Notes under the pieces: generated by a model
The model's database searches: none
The model's input: the letters and a program-made list of their open reading frames with translations, nothing else
Told to the model about the DNA's origin: nothing
Shown here: positions 1-7,892 of the stretch, piece after piece
Position numbering within the stretch: position 1 is the stretch's first letter
How the letters are laid out: the number at the start of each line of letters is the position of its first letter
DNA from: Bdellovibrio sp. GT3
GTDB taxonomy: Bacteria; Bdellovibrionota; Bdellovibrionia; Bdellovibrionales; Bdellovibrionaceae
Direction: 5' to 3'
NCBI RefSeq assembly: GCF_037996765.1
Contig: NZ_JBBNAD010000005.1
Coordinates: 32,001 to 96,000 of the forward strand
Length of the DNA stretch: 64,000 nucleotides
Translations under genes and position numbers: made by a program

Positions 1-546
1 CCTTATACAGATGCCGGTCTTACGCATTTTCATAATCTTTTGCCTGAAGCCCGCAAAAACGTAGCTCATGCTTTGCATGCCTATGTAGGAGCTTTGAAGG
101 CCGAACTGGCGAGCGGGCTTTACCAGAACGACCGATTCGTGTTGCAGTTCCTTTTCCGCATTGGACAGGCACCAAGCACGGATCTTTCCAATACATTGAA
201 GAACGAGCGCTTCATCCAAATCTACAATCGTGATAATCTGCAGATCTTCCGCAGTCTTGCGTGTTATGAGCGTTGCTCATTCACGTTAGAGCAGTTAACC
301 AGCCGTACTTGGCTGGAACTATGGGAAAGGGACACCATGTTCACCATGACCTTTTCTAAAATGGCTCAGAACTTACGTTCTGTGATGAAGTATTGTGCAA
401 TTAACTTCGATTTCCCCTACCACAATGTCACTGAAATCGACTCAGCCATGTCCTATTCATTCCAATACAAGCTTAAAACCGTCTGTGGTTTGACTCGCCA
501 AAATCAAATCCAGTCGGCCCTGCTCATTGAGGACTGGAAGTTCTAA
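1..546 (+). CDS. Hypothetical protein, 5' end cut off by window edge
   Basis: The reading frame is open from base 1 (frame 1) to the TAA at 544-546, so the true start lies upstream of the window; 181 codons are visible. I do not recognise the family. The visible part is a soluble, mixed-charge sequence with several cysteines and aromatic residues and no membrane segment or signal peptide. A TTG at 40 is a possible internal start, but the frame runs straight through it without a convincing ribosome site, so truncation is more likely. It is followed by a 9-bp hairpin and then rhlE on the same strand. Confidence 0.6.
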   Translation, partial: PYTDAGLTHFHNLLPEARKNVAHALHAYVGALKAELASGLYQNDRFVLQFLFRIGQAPSTDLSNTLKNERFIQIYNRDNLQIFRSLACYERCSFTLEQLTSRTWLELWERDTMFTMTFSKMAQNLRSVMKYCAINFDFPYHNVTEIDSAMSYSFQYKLKTVCGLTRQNQIQSALLIEDWKF

Positions 547-579
547 AAAACTCTGTAATTTTGGGAAGATAAGTCTTTT

Positions 580-604
580 GGGGTTGCGGTTTGGACGCAA
601 CCCC
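580..604 (+). promoter_or_regulatory. Perfect 9-bp hairpin in front of rhlE
   Basis: GGGGTTGCG at 580-588 pairs with CGCAACCCC at 596-604 around a 7-base loop. No U-run follows on either strand, so it is a poor intrinsic terminator. It ends 17 bases before the rhlE ATG at 622. It could stabilise the end of the upstream message or form a leader structure for the helicase gene. Confidence 0.4.
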
Positions 605-621
605 TGTAGCTATCTGTCCCT

Positions 622-1986
622 ATGACTTCTGTAAAATTCTCTGATCTTCCCCTTGTAGAACCTATCCAACGTGCTGTCGCTGAAACCGGCTATACAGTTC
701 CAACCCCTATTCAGCAACAAGCGATTCCTCACCTGTTGGAAGGCCGCGACCTTTTGGGTTGCGCTCAAACCGGCACCGGTAAAACCGCTGCCTTTGCCTT
801 GCCGATCCTGAATCACCTGGCAAACCAATGGAACAGAACAGCTCCAAAACAAGCGCGCGTTCTGGTTCTGGCTCCGACACGTGAACTTGCCATTCAAATT
901 CACGAAAGCTTTCAAACTTATGGCAAGCATATGCGCATTCGCACCGCTGTTATCTTCGGTGGCGTCGGCCAGCAGCCGCAAGTAAAAGCTCTTTCTCAAG
1001 GAGTGGATGTTTTGATTGCGACTCCGGGTCGCCTGTTGGATCTGATTCAACAAAAACATCTGCAATTGGGAAAATTGGAAATATTCGTTTTGGATGAAGC
1101 CGATCGCATGTTGGATATGGGCTTCCTTCCAGACATCAAAAAAGTAATCAATCTACTTCCGGCAAAACGCCAGAATCTTTTCTTCTCGGCAACCATGCCG
1201 AAGGAAATCCAGAAACTGGCTGACTCCCTTTTGCAGAATCCTGCGAAAGTGGAAGTGGCACCTGTCTCTTCAACGGCAGAAATGATTGAGCAATCGGTCA
1301 TGTACGTGGATCGCAGCAAAAAGCGCGACTTGCTTCGCCACCTTCTTCAGGACAAGACTTTCGATAAAGTGATTGTCTTCACCAGAACCAAGCACGGTGC
1401 AAATCGTGTGGCTGAGGGTCTTGCCAAGAATCACATTCCGGCAGAGGCCATTCACGGAAATAAATCTCAGAACGCGCGCCAACGCGCCCTTGAGAATTTA
1501 CGCGAAGGTAAAATCCGCGTTCTGGTGGCAACGGATATCGCTGCTCGCGGTATCGACATTGATGACATCAGTCACGTGATTAACTTTGAACTTCCCAATG
1601 AAGCCGAAAGCTATGTTCACCGTATCGGTCGTACCGCCCGCGCCGGCAGCCAGGGTATTGCCATTGCATTTTGTGATGCCGAAGAGAAATCCTATCTTCG
1701 CGACATCGAACGCCTGATTGGTAAAACCATCCCAGTCGTCACCGAACAACCTTACCATTCTGCTGAAATCGCCGGAAGCCACATCCTTTCCAAAGGAAAA
1801 GCCAAAGCCATGATTGAGGCTATGGAGAACGCGAAACCAAGTCGCGGTGGTTTTAAAAAACGCCGTCGTTTGAACCCTCGCAAAAAGCCGCCCACTTTTG
1901 AAGCTAAAGGAGGCGCACCGAAAGGTGGTGCTCCCAAAGGCGGCGCTCCGAAAGGCGGCGCGCACGGCGGAGGACATAAAAAATGA
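622..1986 (+). CDS. rhlE: DEAD-box ATP-dependent RNA helicase, RhlE type
   Basis: A cytoplasmic RNA helicase that unwinds short RNA duplexes, usually in ribosome assembly, mRNA turnover and cold adaptation. All core motifs are visible in order: Q motif ([10 protein letters not shown], about residue 27), Walker A AQTGTGKT (about 48-55), PTRELA, DEAD (about 158), SAT, and [10 protein letters not shown] in the second RecA domain. The C-terminus is a basic tail: an Arg/Lys block followed by four Gly-Gly-Ala-Pro-Lys units and a Gly/His end, plausibly an RNA-binding tail. Length is 454 residues. It overlaps hflX by 4 bases (ATGA), so the two are probably translationally coupled. The subfamily name rests on overall resemblance. 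Confidence 0.93.
   Translation: MTSVKFSDLPLVEPIQRAVAETGYTVPTPIQQQAIPHLLEGRDLLGCAQTGTGKTAAFALPILNHLANQWNRTAPKQARVLVLAPTRELAIQIHESFQTYGKHMRIRTAVIFGGVGQQPQVKALSQGVDVLIATPGRLLDLIQQKHLQLGKLEIFVLDEADRMLDMGFLPDIKKVINLLPAKRQNLFFSATMPKEIQKLADSLLQNPAKVEVAPVSSTAEMIEQSVMYVDRSKKRDLLRHLLQDKTFDKVIVFTRTKHGANRVAEGLAKNHIPAEAIHGNKSQNARQRALENLREGKIRVLVATDIAARGIDIDDISHVINFELPNEAESYVHRIGRTARAGSQGIAIAFCDAEEKSYLRDIERLIGKTIPVVTEQPYHSAEIAGSHILSKGKAKAMIEAMENAKPSRGGFKKRRRLNPRKKPPTFEAKGGAPKGGAPKGGAPKGGAHGGGHKK
1909..1977 (+). repeat. 15-bp tandem repeat encoding GGAPK units in RhlE tail
   Basis: Four imperfect 15-base units each encode Gly-Gly-Ala-Pro-Lys, followed by [10 protein letters not shown]. The units differ mostly at third codon positions, so the protein repeat has been kept while the DNA diverged. 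Unit number may vary between strains by slippage. Confidence 0.8.
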
Positions 1987-3413
1987 GCCTGCACGAAACA
2001 AGTGAAGCAGTTCCTAAGGCCGTTCTTGTAGGCCTCCAAATTGGCAGAACTTCTGAATCAGAAGTTCAAAGCTCTTTGGTCGAGCTTTCGCGCTTGGTTT
2101 CAACGCTGGGCTTTGAGGTTATTGGTAAATTACACCAACGTCGTACTTCTACAAAAAGCGCGACAGTTCTGGGCGATGGCAAATTGGTTGAGCTGGCGAA
2201 ATGGACCGGCGGTACTGGTAAAATTGCGCCAAATTTTGTTAAGAAAAAACACAAAGCTGCTTTGAAGTTTAAAAACGAAGACGAAGAAGACGACATCTTT
2301 GACTTCCCCGAGGAAACTTTCGAAGAAAGTGAACCCGAGGACTTTGTGGAAGTGGAGAACCCTCAAGATCAAGCCCAGTGGGTGGTCTTTGACTGTGATC
2401 TTTCACCGCTTCAGTTGCGCAATATCGAAAGTGCTACAGGCGCCAAGGTTTTGGATCGCACGGGCGTGATCATTGAAATCTTCAGTCGCCATGCTCGCAC
2501 GCGGGCTGCCCGTTTGCAGGTGGAAATTGCTCGCCTGACTTACGTTGCGCCTCGCATGCGCGGTGTCTCCGGCGGGGACGATGACCGCATGGGTGGTGGT
2601 GGTAAAGGTGTCGGGGAATCCGCGATCGAGTTGGATCGCCGTAAAATTCGCGACCGTATCAAAGAATTGAAACAGGAACTTTCCTCTATCGGACAGGAAC
2701 ACCTAACCCGTCGGTCACGACGCGAGCAGGAGGCCTGCGTAGCCCTAGTTGGGTACACCAATGCTGGCAAGTCCTCCTTGATGCGTACGATGACTGGCAG
2801 CGAAGTTTATGTCGCCGATAAGTTATTTGCGACATTGGATACAACTGTTCGCGCCGTCTATCCTGAGACTCGCCCTAAAATTTTACTTTCCGATACAGTG
2901 GGCTTCATCAAAAAGCTTCCGCATGATCTGGTTGCCTCATTCAAATCCACTTTGGATGAAGCTTTAAACGCATCCCTGTTGTTGTTTGTTGTGGATGCTG
3001 CCGATCCGTCCTTCCGCTCGCAACTGGAAGTCACAAAAACGACTTTGGCTGAAGTGGGTGCTGGGGACATCCCGAGCTTGCTTATTCTTAATAAGCGCGA
3101 TTGTTTAACAGAGGAACAGACGTCCAGTTTGGCCACCGAATTTCCTGACGCTGTGTTTTTGTCTACTCGCAATGCGCAGGACGTTGAAGATCTGCGTTTG
3201 CGCCTGGTTAAGTTTTTCGAAAACTCCATGCGCGAGGAAGAGATCTTTATTCCGTATAAAGTTCAAGGGGTTATTGGTGACATCCGGGCTCGTTTAAAAG
3301 TCTTGGGTGAATCCTATGACGAAAAAGGTGTGCGACTAAAGGTCCGTGCCAACTCCGAGGACTTTGATAAGATCGCCAAAAAAATTCGTGATGCACTGGC
3401 TGATATCGATTAA
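1983..3413 (+). CDS. hflX: HflX-family ribosome-associated GTPase
   Basis: HflX is a TRAFAC GTPase that binds the 50S subunit and splits stalled or stress-inactivated 70S ribosomes. The N-terminal domain is followed by a coiled linker and the G domain with G1 GYTNAGKSS (about residue 257), G2 threonines in TLDTT, G3 DTVGF and G4 NKRD. The Gly-rich segment before the linker (MGGGGKG) is typical of the family. At 476 residues it is longer than most. The extra length comes from a Lys-rich then strongly acidic insertion at about residues 83-125, inside the N-terminal domain. The start overlaps the rhlE stop by 4 bases, coupling two RNA/ribosome factors. Confidence 0.92.
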   Translation: MSLHETSEAVPKAVLVGLQIGRTSESEVQSSLVELSRLVSTLGFEVIGKLHQRRTSTKSATVLGDGKLVELAKWTGGTGKIAPNFVKKKHKAALKFKNEDEEDDIFDFPEETFEESEPEDFVEVENPQDQAQWVVFDCDLSPLQLRNIESATGAKVLDRTGVIIEIFSRHARTRAARLQVEIARLTYVAPRMRGVSGGDDDRMGGGGKGVGESAIELDRRKIRDRIKELKQELSSIGQEHLTRRSRREQEACVALVGYTNAGKSSLMRTMTGSEVYVADKLFATLDTTVRAVYPETRPKILLSDTVGFIKKLPHDLVASFKSTLDEALNASLLLFVVDAADPSFRSQLEVTKTTLAEVGAGDIPSLLILNKRDCLTEEQTSSLATEFPDAVFLSTRNAQDVEDLRLRLVKFFENSMREEEIFIPYKVQGVIGDIRARLKVLGESYDEKGVRLKVRANSEDFDKIAKKIRDALADID

Positions 3414-3475
3414 CAGCGTTTCATTATTAAAGTTTAACTCGCTCTAATCAGCTCAAAAACCTTAAAGTAGCATCG

Positions 3476-4465
3476 ATGAAAACAAGTTTATCGGTGCCAC
3501 TTTCAGTACTAGTTTCCACTCTTAGCATTTTTCAAGGCTCCCCGGCTCAAGCACAAGGGATCGTTCGCTATAACGCGAAAGATGAAAGAAAGCTATTAGG
3601 ACCCCGCTATCAAGGTCGCCTGGTTCCCATGGCAAGTCTGAATCAATTGGCCGACGATAACAGCGAACCCATGATTTTGATTCATGGCCGTTCCGGCTCC
3701 GTAAATAATTTCACTCAGTTGCTATCGAGTACTCCGCGCATGACGGAGTACCGACTCTTCTATTTTGCCTATGATGATCTTCACCGTTCACTAAAACGTT
3801 CAGCTCAGGATCTAGCGCTTAGTATTTTGAAGCTTCGTACGTCCCGTGTGACGTTGCTCGCTCATAGCATGGGTGGATTGATTGCCCGTGAAGCGTTGAA
3901 CTATCTGGCTAAGAATGGCTTTGCCGAAAACACACCTTCGATCCGCGTGATCAGCATAGATTCCCCTTGGCAGGGTGGCACCTCCGCCGGATGCACGCAC
4001 AAAGGGACCAGTGTGGACCGCATGGTTGAATATTTTCTGCCAGCGGCTTTGACAGATATGCGCTCTTGTTCAGACTTCTTTCAGAATCTCTACAACGTAA
4101 GTTTGCCGGAAAAGTTCAGCATTGAGCTTTATTTTGCTCAACATGGTGCTCAGGCACTGGATCACACCGAAGCACCACTGAATCGCCTGCCGGCAAAAAT
4201 TGCAAACCTGTTTACGGATGGCACACCGATGACCGGAACACTTTACGAGATGAATTTTTGGAATGCGATGTCGACGTCATCTCAATATCCGGCTTTTGTG
4301 AATGAGTTGTCGGCAATCCATGAACATTCAAAAATAGCGGCTCGGGACGTTAAGAGCCTTCTTGAAAAACATTTCCCTCGCTTCCCCGGAGATCACTCTT
4401 CAGTCATGATGTCTCACCCCAGCAAAGACCTGGATTTACCCAAGTATCTGCAAAGCATACTTTAG
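3476..4465 (+). CDS. Secreted alpha/beta hydrolase, lipase-like
   Basis: A 329-residue protein with an N-terminal signal peptide ending about residue 26 (SPAQAQ), so exported. After it comes an alpha/beta-hydrolase core: the oxyanion loop LIHGRSG, then the nucleophile elbow AHSMGG (Ser about residue 131), which fits the lipase GxSxG consensus. SIDSPWQGG is shaped like the loop carrying the catalytic Asp, and GDHSSVMMSH near the C-terminus probably supplies the His. The fold resembles PGAP1-like or triacylglycerol lipases. Substrate is not deducible; lipid or ester hydrolysis in the periplasm or outside the cell is inferred. Its stop overlaps the stop of the convergent MFS gene by 4 bases. Confidence 0.8.
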   Translation: MKTSLSVPLSVLVSTLSIFQGSPAQAQGIVRYNAKDERKLLGPRYQGRLVPMASLNQLADDNSEPMILIHGRSGSVNNFTQLLSSTPRMTEYRLFYFAYDDLHRSLKRSAQDLALSILKLRTSRVTLLAHSMGGLIAREALNYLAKNGFAENTPSIRVISIDSPWQGGTSAGCTHKGTSVDRMVEYFLPAALTDMRSCSDFFQNLYNVSLPEKFSIELYFAQHGAQALDHTEAPLNRLPAKIANLFTDGTPMTGTLYEMNFWNAMSTSSQYPAFVNELSAIHEHSKIAARDVKSLLEKHFPRFPGDHSSVMMSHPSKDLDLPKYLQSIL

Positions 4466-5679
4466 GTCTTTACCTTGTGAGACTTGGGATAAAGCGCAAA
4501 CAAACCCCAAGCTACAATACTGATGACTGCAGCCAACATGTAGGCACTTCCGGGAAATTTCACTGGCGCTGACTCAGCGGTGAAACGTGCAAAAATATCG
4601 GTATAGATCAAGGGGCCGATGATCGAAGTAATGCTGGCAATGGAAATCAATGTGCCCTGCAGTTCACCCTGCTCTTGGGGAGGAGTGTCCTTCGAGATCA
4701 AAGACATTGATGCAGGCCCCGTAAGCCCATTCATGCAGGTGATCGCCATCACCGCATAAAGCATCCATCCCTGAGTCACTGTTGCGTAGCCCACGTAAGC
4801 CAGAACGCAAAACATCATCCCAACATTTAAAGTCTTCAATTCCCCCCATCGTGGGACCAAGACTCGAGTCAGATACCCTTGAACAAAGGCAATGGATACT
4901 CCAATAAAGGAAAGTGACAACCCCACTTCAAAAGTCGACCAGTTGAATTTGTATTGAGTGAACAAAGTCCAGATACTTGGATGGGAATGACCCGCCAGAT
5001 AAAGCAGGAAATAGATCCAAACCAACAATCTCATTCCTGGTTTGAACAAGACCTTGAACAAGGATTGAAATGGATTCAAGCGGCGCCATTCGATCTTTCG
5101 GCGATGAGCCTCATCCAGGGACTCGGGCAATATAAAGTAGCCAAATGCGAAGTTCAGTAGATTAAAGACGGCCGCCGCAATAAACGGCGCTTGATATCCG
5201 TAATGTCCCAACATGCCACCCAATGCAGGTCCCACGATGAACCCCAACCCAAAGGCTGCTCCAATCATGCCGAAGTTAGCAGAACGATTCGTATCATCTG
5301 AGATGTCGGCCATATAGGAACTTGCCACCGTCATGCTTGCGCCAGTCAATCCGGAAATAATTCGACCGGCAAACAGGATTCCCAACGTGGGTGCAAAGGC
5401 CATCAGCAAATAGTCCAAGCCCGCACCCAGCAAAGAAACCAAAAGAACGGGTCTGCGCCCAAATCGATCTGACAATGAACCCAGCACAGGTGAAGCAAGA
5501 AACTGCATCAAAGCATAGACGGAAATGAAGTAACCAAAATAATGATTAACGAAGGAAGGATCATGACCAAAGCGACGTATCACATCCGGAAAAACTGGAA
5601 TCAAAACTCCAATTCCCAGAGCGTCCAGAAAAATTGTTGCGAAAATAAAACGGACACTGGCAGATGAACTTTTCTTCAT
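4462..5679 (-). CDS. MFS exporter, TetA-like (12-TM drug/proton antiporter family)
   Basis: An inner-membrane major facilitator of about 405 residues with 12 hydrophobic segments. The loop 2-3 motif GSLSDRFGRRPVLL (motif A) is intact, and the motif C-like GPALGG lies in TM5, which marks it as a drug:H+ antiporter-1 member; the closest style is the TetA(class A-C)/MdtG group. Start chosen at ATG 5679 with a purine-rich GTGGGA 4-9 bases upstream; a GTG 9 bases earlier is also in frame but has no ribosome site. No regulator lies next to it. Substrate is unknown; tetracycline should not be assumed. Confidence 0.87.
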   Translation of the reverse strand: MKKSSSASVRFIFATIFLDALGIGVLIPVFPDVIRRFGHDPSFVNHYFGYFISVYALMQFLASPVLGSLSDRFGRRPVLLVSLLGAGLDYLLMAFAPTLGILFAGRIISGLTGASMTVASSYMADISDDTNRSANFGMIGAAFGLGFIVGPALGGMLGHYGYQAPFIAAAVFNLLNFAFGYFILPESLDEAHRRKIEWRRLNPFQSLFKVLFKPGMRLLVWIYFLLYLAGHSHPSIWTLFTQYKFNWSTFEVGLSLSFIGVSIAFVQGYLTRVLVPRWGELKTLNVGMMFCVLAYVGYATVTQGWMLYAVMAITCMNGLTGPASMSLISKDTPPQEQGELQGTLISIASITSIIGPLIYTDIFARFTAESAPVKFPGSAYMLAAVISIVAWGLFALYPKSHKVKT

Positions 5680-5782
5680 ATATCCCACTTTGCAAGTTGA
5701 GTAATTATTCTTTTATCAAAACATTTTCGCAAGTGAGTTTTGTGACTGTCCTGTGGTAAACTGATTCGTATCGGAGGTACTT

Positions 5783-6400
5783 ATCTATCAAGGCGAGCGA
5801 TTCAATAGCATTAGCCACTTGGTGGGCGCCGTTCTGGCGGTCGCGGGCGCCTCTGTCCTTGTCACTCTGGCCAGCGTGCAAGGAGACGTCATAAAAATCG
5901 TCTCTGCCAGCGTCTATGGCGGGATGCTTGTCTTGCTGTATACAATATCAACTCTCTATCACAGCATTCAGGGCCGGGCGAAAAAGATTCTCCAAAAACT
6001 CGATCATATGGCGATCTATCTTTTGATCGCGGGTACCTACACTCCATTCACTTTGATCACATTGCATGGTCCTTGGGGATGGTGGTTGTTCGGCATCAAT
6101 TGGACACTGGCAGTGATCGGAATTGTTTTTGAACTGACTCTGTCGCACCGAACACGAATTCCTTCGATGGTGATTTATGTCGTGATGGGATGGCTTATTG
6201 TATTTGCCATGAAACCCCTCACTGAAAATCTGGATCCTCGCGGTGTCGCGCTGTTAGCCACTGGTGGACTTTTATATACCGGCGGTATTGCCTTCTTTTT
6301 ATTTGATGAGAAGGTGAAACACTTCCATGGTATCTGGCATTTGTTTGTTATGGCAGGCAGCATCAGTCAGTATTTCTGCATTCTTTATTATCTGATTTAG
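5783..6400 (+). CDS. Hemolysin III / YqfA family membrane protein
   Basis: A seven-TM protein of the HlyIII/PAQR-like family. Diagnostic residues are visible: a conserved N-terminal ERFNSISHLVGA, SxxYH (STLYHS), DH in LDHMAIYL, and the late HFHGIWHLFV metal-site motif. The first ATG/GTG/TTG in frame is TTG 5819, but that start would delete the conserved N-terminal helix. A strong GGAGG at 5773-5777 instead points to translation starting near 5783 (ATC) with no canonical start codon in range. The start is therefore uncertain; the frame is open upstream to a TGA at 5762. Role in membrane stress or metal-linked function is family knowledge; haemolysis is not established for most members. Confidence 0.8.
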   Translation: MYQGERFNSISHLVGAVLAVAGASVLVTLASVQGDVIKIVSASVYGGMLVLLYTISTLYHSIQGRAKKILQKLDHMAIYLLIAGTYTPFTLITLHGPWGWWLFGINWTLAVIGIVFELTLSHRTRIPSMVIYVVMGWLIVFAMKPLTENLDPRGVALLATGGLLYTGGIAFFLFDEKVKHFHGIWHLFVMAGSISQYFCILYYLI

Positions 6401-6423
6401 TATCGTTTTGACTCCAACGTCGT

Positions 6424-6440
6424 TGGCACATCCTTTGTAA
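6424..6440 (+). promoter_or_regulatory. Possible sigma-54 promoter, imperfect
   Basis: TTGGCACATCCTTTGTA matches 11 of 14 specified positions of YTGGCACGrNNNTTGCW. The -24 GG is present, but the -12 element is GT instead of the near-invariant GC. It lies about 65 bases upstream of the secreted-protein gene at 6504. It would need an enhancer-bound activator, whose site I cannot identify. Confidence 0.25.
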
Positions 6441-6503
6441 TTGCATCCTCTCGGGGCCGGAATGTTTCGGCAAAGAACAAACCACACTCGAGGGGGAATC
6501 ACC

Positions 6504-6929
6504 ATGAAAGCACTATTTGGATTCATCGCAGTAACAATGATCGCTGTCTCTTCATTCGCAGGACACTTCGACGATATGTTTAAACCAGGCCGTGGCGACC
6601 GGGGTCATGGTGGCGGTTGGGGCCGCCCCAATGTCACCTGCAGTGCTTCTGACAATGGTTGGGAGGAACACTGGGGTGGACATTCTGACTGTCGATCTTG
6701 TCTAAAAAAACACGGCAGCTGTGTGGAAACATGCAGTGCCAGCTATTACATCGTTAAGGCCGAAGGAACAGATTACCGTGGTTACAAGATGACGCTTGAA
6801 TCGCGAGGTGAATCCCGCTACGAAGCCGAGCGCGATGCTTTGAGATCCTGCAATCGTCGCTACAACAACTGCAAAGTCATATCTTCGAACTCCAGAAGCG
6901 AAACGGTTTCACGTCGCTCCTGCCGCTAG
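6504..6929 (+). CDS. Secreted Cys-rich small protein
   Basis: A 141-residue protein with a clear signal peptide (MKALFGFIAVTMIAVSSFAG). The start is fixed by GAGGGGGAA just upstream of ATG 6504; an earlier in-frame TTG has no such site. The mature part opens with a Gly/His/Arg-rich stretch (GRGDRGHGGGWGR) and contains about nine cysteines, suggesting disulfide bonding in the periplasm or outside. The C-terminal region (YEAERDALRSCNRRYNNCKV) resembles short DUF-type secreted repeats, but I cannot name the family. An imperfect sigma-54-like element precedes it. Confidence 0.75.
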   Translation: MKALFGFIAVTMIAVSSFAGHFDDMFKPGRGDRGHGGGWGRPNVTCSASDNGWEEHWGGHSDCRSCLKKHGSCVETCSASYYIVKAEGTDYRGYKMTLESRGESRYEAERDALRSCNRRYNNCKVISSNSRSETVSRRSCR

Positions 6930-6998
6930 ACTTGGCTAAGTACATTCGCAAATTCGCAGTCCTTGTGCTATCCTGAAAGGAGCACAAGGACTTCGCGC

Positions 6999-7586
6999 GT
7001 GAATAAGGAACTCTCAAGACTTTTTGAAAATCAGAATCCCCTGGATTTGTCGCAGGCATTGCAACACTATGCCTGTGTTTCAATTATTCTGCGTGGAGCC
7101 TTGGATGATTTGCAAATTGGCTTCATTCAACGCGCCATTCACCCCGATGATCGCTGGTCAGGACAAATTGCTTTTCCCGGAGGCAAAAAAGAAGAATGGG
7201 ACCGTTCCGCCCTGCATACCGCAATTCGCGAAACGCAGGAAGAAGTGGGTATCATTTTGACTCAGGAAGAAGTCATCGGCCAGCTGGATGACGTCCAAGC
7301 CCGAAAAGCCGGCACTATGCTGGATTTCTTTATTCGTCCCTACGTTTTCTATATTGATAAAGATTTTGATATCCATTTGGATCCCAACGAAGTTGCTGAT
7401 TTCTTCTGGACACCCCTGAAACATCTTATCAGCCCCGAACGTGCGACCACTCATGGGTTCATTCGCGACCAAATCAGCGTCGAACTTCCAGCCATTGCAC
7501 TGGATCGGGATGTCCCGCTTTGGGGATTGTCGTACATGATCACACAGAATCTGCTGAAGCAGCTAAAACCTCGCATCTCAAACTGA
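6999..7586 (+). CDS. Nudix hydrolase, CoA pyrophosphatase-like (NudL/YeaB type)
   Basis: Probably hydrolyses CoA or related nucleoside diphosphate derivatives in the cytoplasm. The UPF0035-type signature IQRAIHPDDRWSGQIAFPGG leads into a Nudix box with the REtqEEvGI core (about residues 80-88). The first Glu of the box is replaced by Asp, a mild deviation. Length of 195 residues fits the NudL family. Start taken as GTG 6999 because AAGGA sits at 6986-6990, 8 bases before it; a TTG at 6963 would add 12 residues without a ribosome site. Confidence 0.85.
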   Translation: MNKELSRLFENQNPLDLSQALQHYACVSIILRGALDDLQIGFIQRAIHPDDRWSGQIAFPGGKKEEWDRSALHTAIRETQEEVGIILTQEEVIGQLDDVQARKAGTMLDFFIRPYVFYIDKDFDIHLDPNEVADFFWTPLKHLISPERATTHGFIRDQISVELPAIALDRDVPLWGLSYMITQNLLKQLKPRISN

Positions 7587-7624
7587 GAATGTTTGGAATT
7601 TTTTAAAAATTTTGGAAATTGCCC

Positions 7625-7651
7625 TCAACTCTCCAAAAGTCCAGCCGATAG
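7625..7651 (+). promoter_or_regulatory. FliA (sigma-28)-type promoter
   Basis: TCAA at 7625-7628, exactly 15 bases, then GCCGATAG at 7644-7651. The enterobacterial FliA consensus is TAAA-N15-GCCGATAA, so this matches 3 of 4 and 7 of 8 with perfect spacing. Transcription would start near 7658. A fliA gene is present at 43.6-44.4 kb. Confidence 0.6.
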
Positions 7652-7695
7652 GTATGACATCAGCCCACTGCGAGTGGGAGCGAAAGGAGCCTTGA

Positions 7696-7785
7696 ATGGC
7701 ATCAACGCATGTAGTACTTCACGAATTCATTCTTTCTACGGAGATTCGTGAATTGGTAACTTACCGGGAGACCGGACCACCGTAA
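7696..7785 (+). CDS. Possible 29-aa small protein
   Basis: ATG 7696 to TAA 7783-7785 encodes a 29-residue peptide (MASTHVVLHEF at the start, ETGPP at the end). AAAGGAG at 7683-7689 is 6 bases upstream, a well-placed ribosome site, and the frame is closed just before the terminator. No membrane segment or known family is visible. The 9-bp hairpin lies inside the coding region, so selection may act on RNA structure instead. The ORF may be incidental. Confidence 0.4.
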   Translation: MASTHVVLHEFILSTEIRELVTYRETGPP

Positions 7786-7830
7786 CTACCATCCCCCTAG
7801 CCTAGTAATAGAGGGAGAATATAAATAAAA

Positions 7831-7870
7831 AAAACCAGAACGATCTCTACGTTCTGGTTTTTTGTTTTTT
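7831..7870 (+). terminator. Strong intrinsic terminator, probably bidirectional
   Basis: A 12-bp perfect stem, AAAACCAGAACG (7831-7842) and CGTTCTGGTTTT (7850-7861), with a 7-base loop and a T-rich tail to 7870. A-runs on the left side allow it to end the leftward barrel gene at 7893 as well. Confidence 0.85.
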
Positions 7871-7892
7871 TAGATATGTGCGTTCTTGGATT

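Larger units (their letters stand above)
7658..7870 (+). ncRNA. Structured transcript of about 210 nt under a FliA-type promoter
   Basis: Between a sigma-28-like promoter and a strong terminator lies a stretch rich in hairpins. CCCACT/AGTGGG with a 3-base loop sits at 7664-7678. TTCACGAAT pairs with ATTCGTGAA (9 bp) near 7718-7755. GGTAA-c-TTACC and CCGG-gaga-CCGG follow near 7757-7777, then TCCCCCT/AGAGGGA near 7792-7816. This density suggests a functional RNA, a riboswitch-like leader, or both. The transcript also holds a 29-codon ORF with a good ribosome site, so it may be coding, non-coding or dual. Bdellovibrio is known to make a very abundant attack-phase c-di-GMP-binding RNA (merRNA). 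I cannot match this sequence to the GEMM consensus by eye. Confidence 0.5.

Noticed and set aside
5765-5775. TCCGATAC on the minus strand facing the MFS gene
   Set aside because: Nothing like TCAA/TAAA at the proper distance.
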